From positions 2,225 to 43,813 of the forward strand of contig PLJH01000117.1 in NCBI GenBank assembly GCA_003139615.1: DNA of 41,589 bases, in the 5' to 3' direction. This document shows, piece after piece, positions 40,795 through 41,589 of the stretch. The first letter of the stretch is position 1; the number at the start of each line of letters is the position of its first letter. The stretch comes from Alphaproteobacteria bacterium. Its GTDB lineage: Bacteria; Pseudomonadota; Alphaproteobacteria; Micropepsales; Micropepsaceae. The notes below the pieces were generated by a model, which was not told where the DNA came from, ran no database searches, and saw only the letters and a program-made list of their open reading frames with translations. The position numbers and the translations under genes were made by a program.

Positions 40795-41541
40795 ATGGAT
40801 TCCTGGGAGTGGAACAAGATCGTCGGTGCAATTCTCGGCACCTGTCTGTTCGTTTTGATCGTCAAGCTCGCATCGGAATCGCTCTTCGAAGTGCCACCGC
40901 CCGCCAAGCCCGGTTATGTGGTCGAAGGCGTCCAGGAAGCTTCCACGTCAACCGGCGCGGCCGCAGCGCCGGTTGAAGAGGCATTGCCGGATTTCGGAAC
41001 GGTTCTTCCGACCGCGAGCGTCTCGGACGGCCAGCAGGTCGCCGTGCGTTGTCAGCAATGTCACAATCTGCAAAAGGACGGCCCGAACGAGATCGGTCCC
41101 AATTTGTGGGGCATCGTAGGCCGCGCGCGCGCGACTCATCCCGGCTTCGATTATTCCACCGCGATGATGTCGAGCCACGAACCATGGACCTATGAACTTC
41201 TGTTTCGCTATCTGAAATCTCCTGCCACCATGGTGCCGGGTACGAAGATGAGCTTTGCAGGTCTGCGCAGCGCAACCGATCGCATCAATCTGCTGGCTTA
41301 TTTGCGCACGCTTGGAGATTCGCCCGCGCCGATTCCGCCGCCCTCGCCCGCAAAGGCTGCCGCGCCTGCGACCGCTACGGCTGCAGCGCCGAGCACTGCG
41401 AAGTCGACGGCAGCGCCGACACCCTCAAACGGTGCACCGGCTCCCGCGGCTGCAGGAACAAAGCCCACGCCTGCTGCACCCAACACATCGACGGGCGGCG
41501 CGACGGCGAACCCGGCCACCACGCCTGCAAAACCGCACTGA
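40795..41541 (+). CDS. cycM: Membrane-anchored class I cytochrome c (CycM-like)
   Basis: A 248-residue protein. A single N-terminal membrane anchor (about 8-25) is followed by a linker and a c-type haem domain (about 75-185) with CQQCH (haem site about residues 84-88) and the axial Met in VPGTKMSFAG. The C-terminal 60 residues are an Ala/Pro/Thr-rich low-complexity tail, probably periplasmic, which is unusual in length for the family. CycM carries electrons from the bc1 complex to an aa3 oxidase in rhizobia. GGAG lies 9 bases before the ATG. It diverges from kdsB. Confidence 0.92.
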   Translation: MDSWEWNKIVGAILGTCLFVLIVKLASESLFEVPPPAKPGYVVEGVQEASTSTGAAAAPVEEALPDFGTVLPTASVSDGQQVAVRCQQCHNLQKDGPNEIGPNLWGIVGRARATHPGFDYSTAMMSSHEPWTYELLFRYLKSPATMVPGTKMSFAGLRSATDRINLLAYLRTLGDSPAPIPPPSPAKAAAPATATAAAPSTAKSTAAPTPSNGAPAPAAAGTKPTPAAPNTSTGGATANPATTPAKPH

Positions 41542-41543
41542 CG

Positions 41544-41559
41544 CCCTTGCGAAGGGTTT
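41544..41559 (+). terminator. Weak hairpin after the cytochrome c gene
   Basis: CCCTT pairs with AAGGG around a GCG loop, followed by TTT, 3 bases past the stop. The stem is only 5 bp. An ATG at 41582 near the window edge might start the next gene. Confidence 0.3.
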
Positions 41560-41589
41560 GGAAAGCGGCGAGCGTGCGGCCATGACCGC

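Noticed and set aside
1-41589. CRISPR arrays, tRNA or rRNA genes, integrases, transposases
   Set aside because: Looked for on both strands; no regularly spaced direct repeats, cloverleaf-like sequences or recombinase motifs were found.

Overview
The window is GC-rich, densely coded DNA from an alphaproteobacterial chromosome. Several things point there: a tad pilus cluster; kdsB-pheA divergent from a CycM-type membrane cytochrome c; a PAS_5-type sensor protein; an XRE regulator of a type common in alphaproteobacteria; and several families of GC-rich intergenic palindromes. No rRNA, tRNA, CRISPR array, integrase, intact insertion sequence or plasmid or phage gene was seen. The order cannot be fixed from the sequence alone.

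Layout. 1-4.5 kb: end of a tad secretion cluster (TadA/CpaF C-terminus, TadB, TadC). An isoprenylcysteine-methyltransferase-like membrane protein and a palindrome-rich spacer then separate it from a TadD-like TPR protein on the other strand. 4.6-8.2 kb: a TAXI-type solute-binding protein, two tiny exported or membrane proteins (one only 55 aa) and a MATE exporter. 8.2-9.8 kb: repeat remnants around an unrecognised, visibly less GC-rich membrane protein. 9.8-17.8 kb: glutathione transferase, M17 leucyl aminopeptidase coupled to an NlpC/P60 peptidase, a lipoprotein, a cytochrome P450 followed by an SDR reductase, and a DCC1/lipase-maturation-factor fusion. 17.9-20.7 kb: purB directly behind a succinate-semialdehyde-type dehydrogenase. 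20.7-24.1 kb: a Dpp/Opp-like ABC transporter with no solute-binding protein, whose fused ATPase is degenerate in both nucleotide sites. 24.2-27.9 kb: a drug-efflux locus (TetR, thioesterase and HlyD in one operon, divergent from an EmrB/QacA-type MFS pump) with a clear palindromic operator over the pump promoter.

28-32.5 kb is an accessory-looking block: a small unknown protein, a tandem GNAT-like protein, and two long LysR regulators around a PAS_5 protein. A structured, promoter- and terminator-bearing intergenic segment follows (candidate small RNA). 32.8-38.9 kb: XRE regulator, RadC, methionine aminopeptidase overlapping radC, a CinA-type molybdopterin-binding protein, a small exported protein with a strong terminator, a CcmI-like TPR protein, NudC and a macrodomain protein. 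39-41.6 kb: pheA and kdsB (overlapping) divergent from the membrane cytochrome c.

Most of the content is ordinary chromosomal genes. The items I would follow first are the degenerate ABC ATPase, the candidate small RNA near 32.5 kb, the LysR/PAS/LysR/GNAT block, the efflux operator, and the several families of intergenic palindromes.
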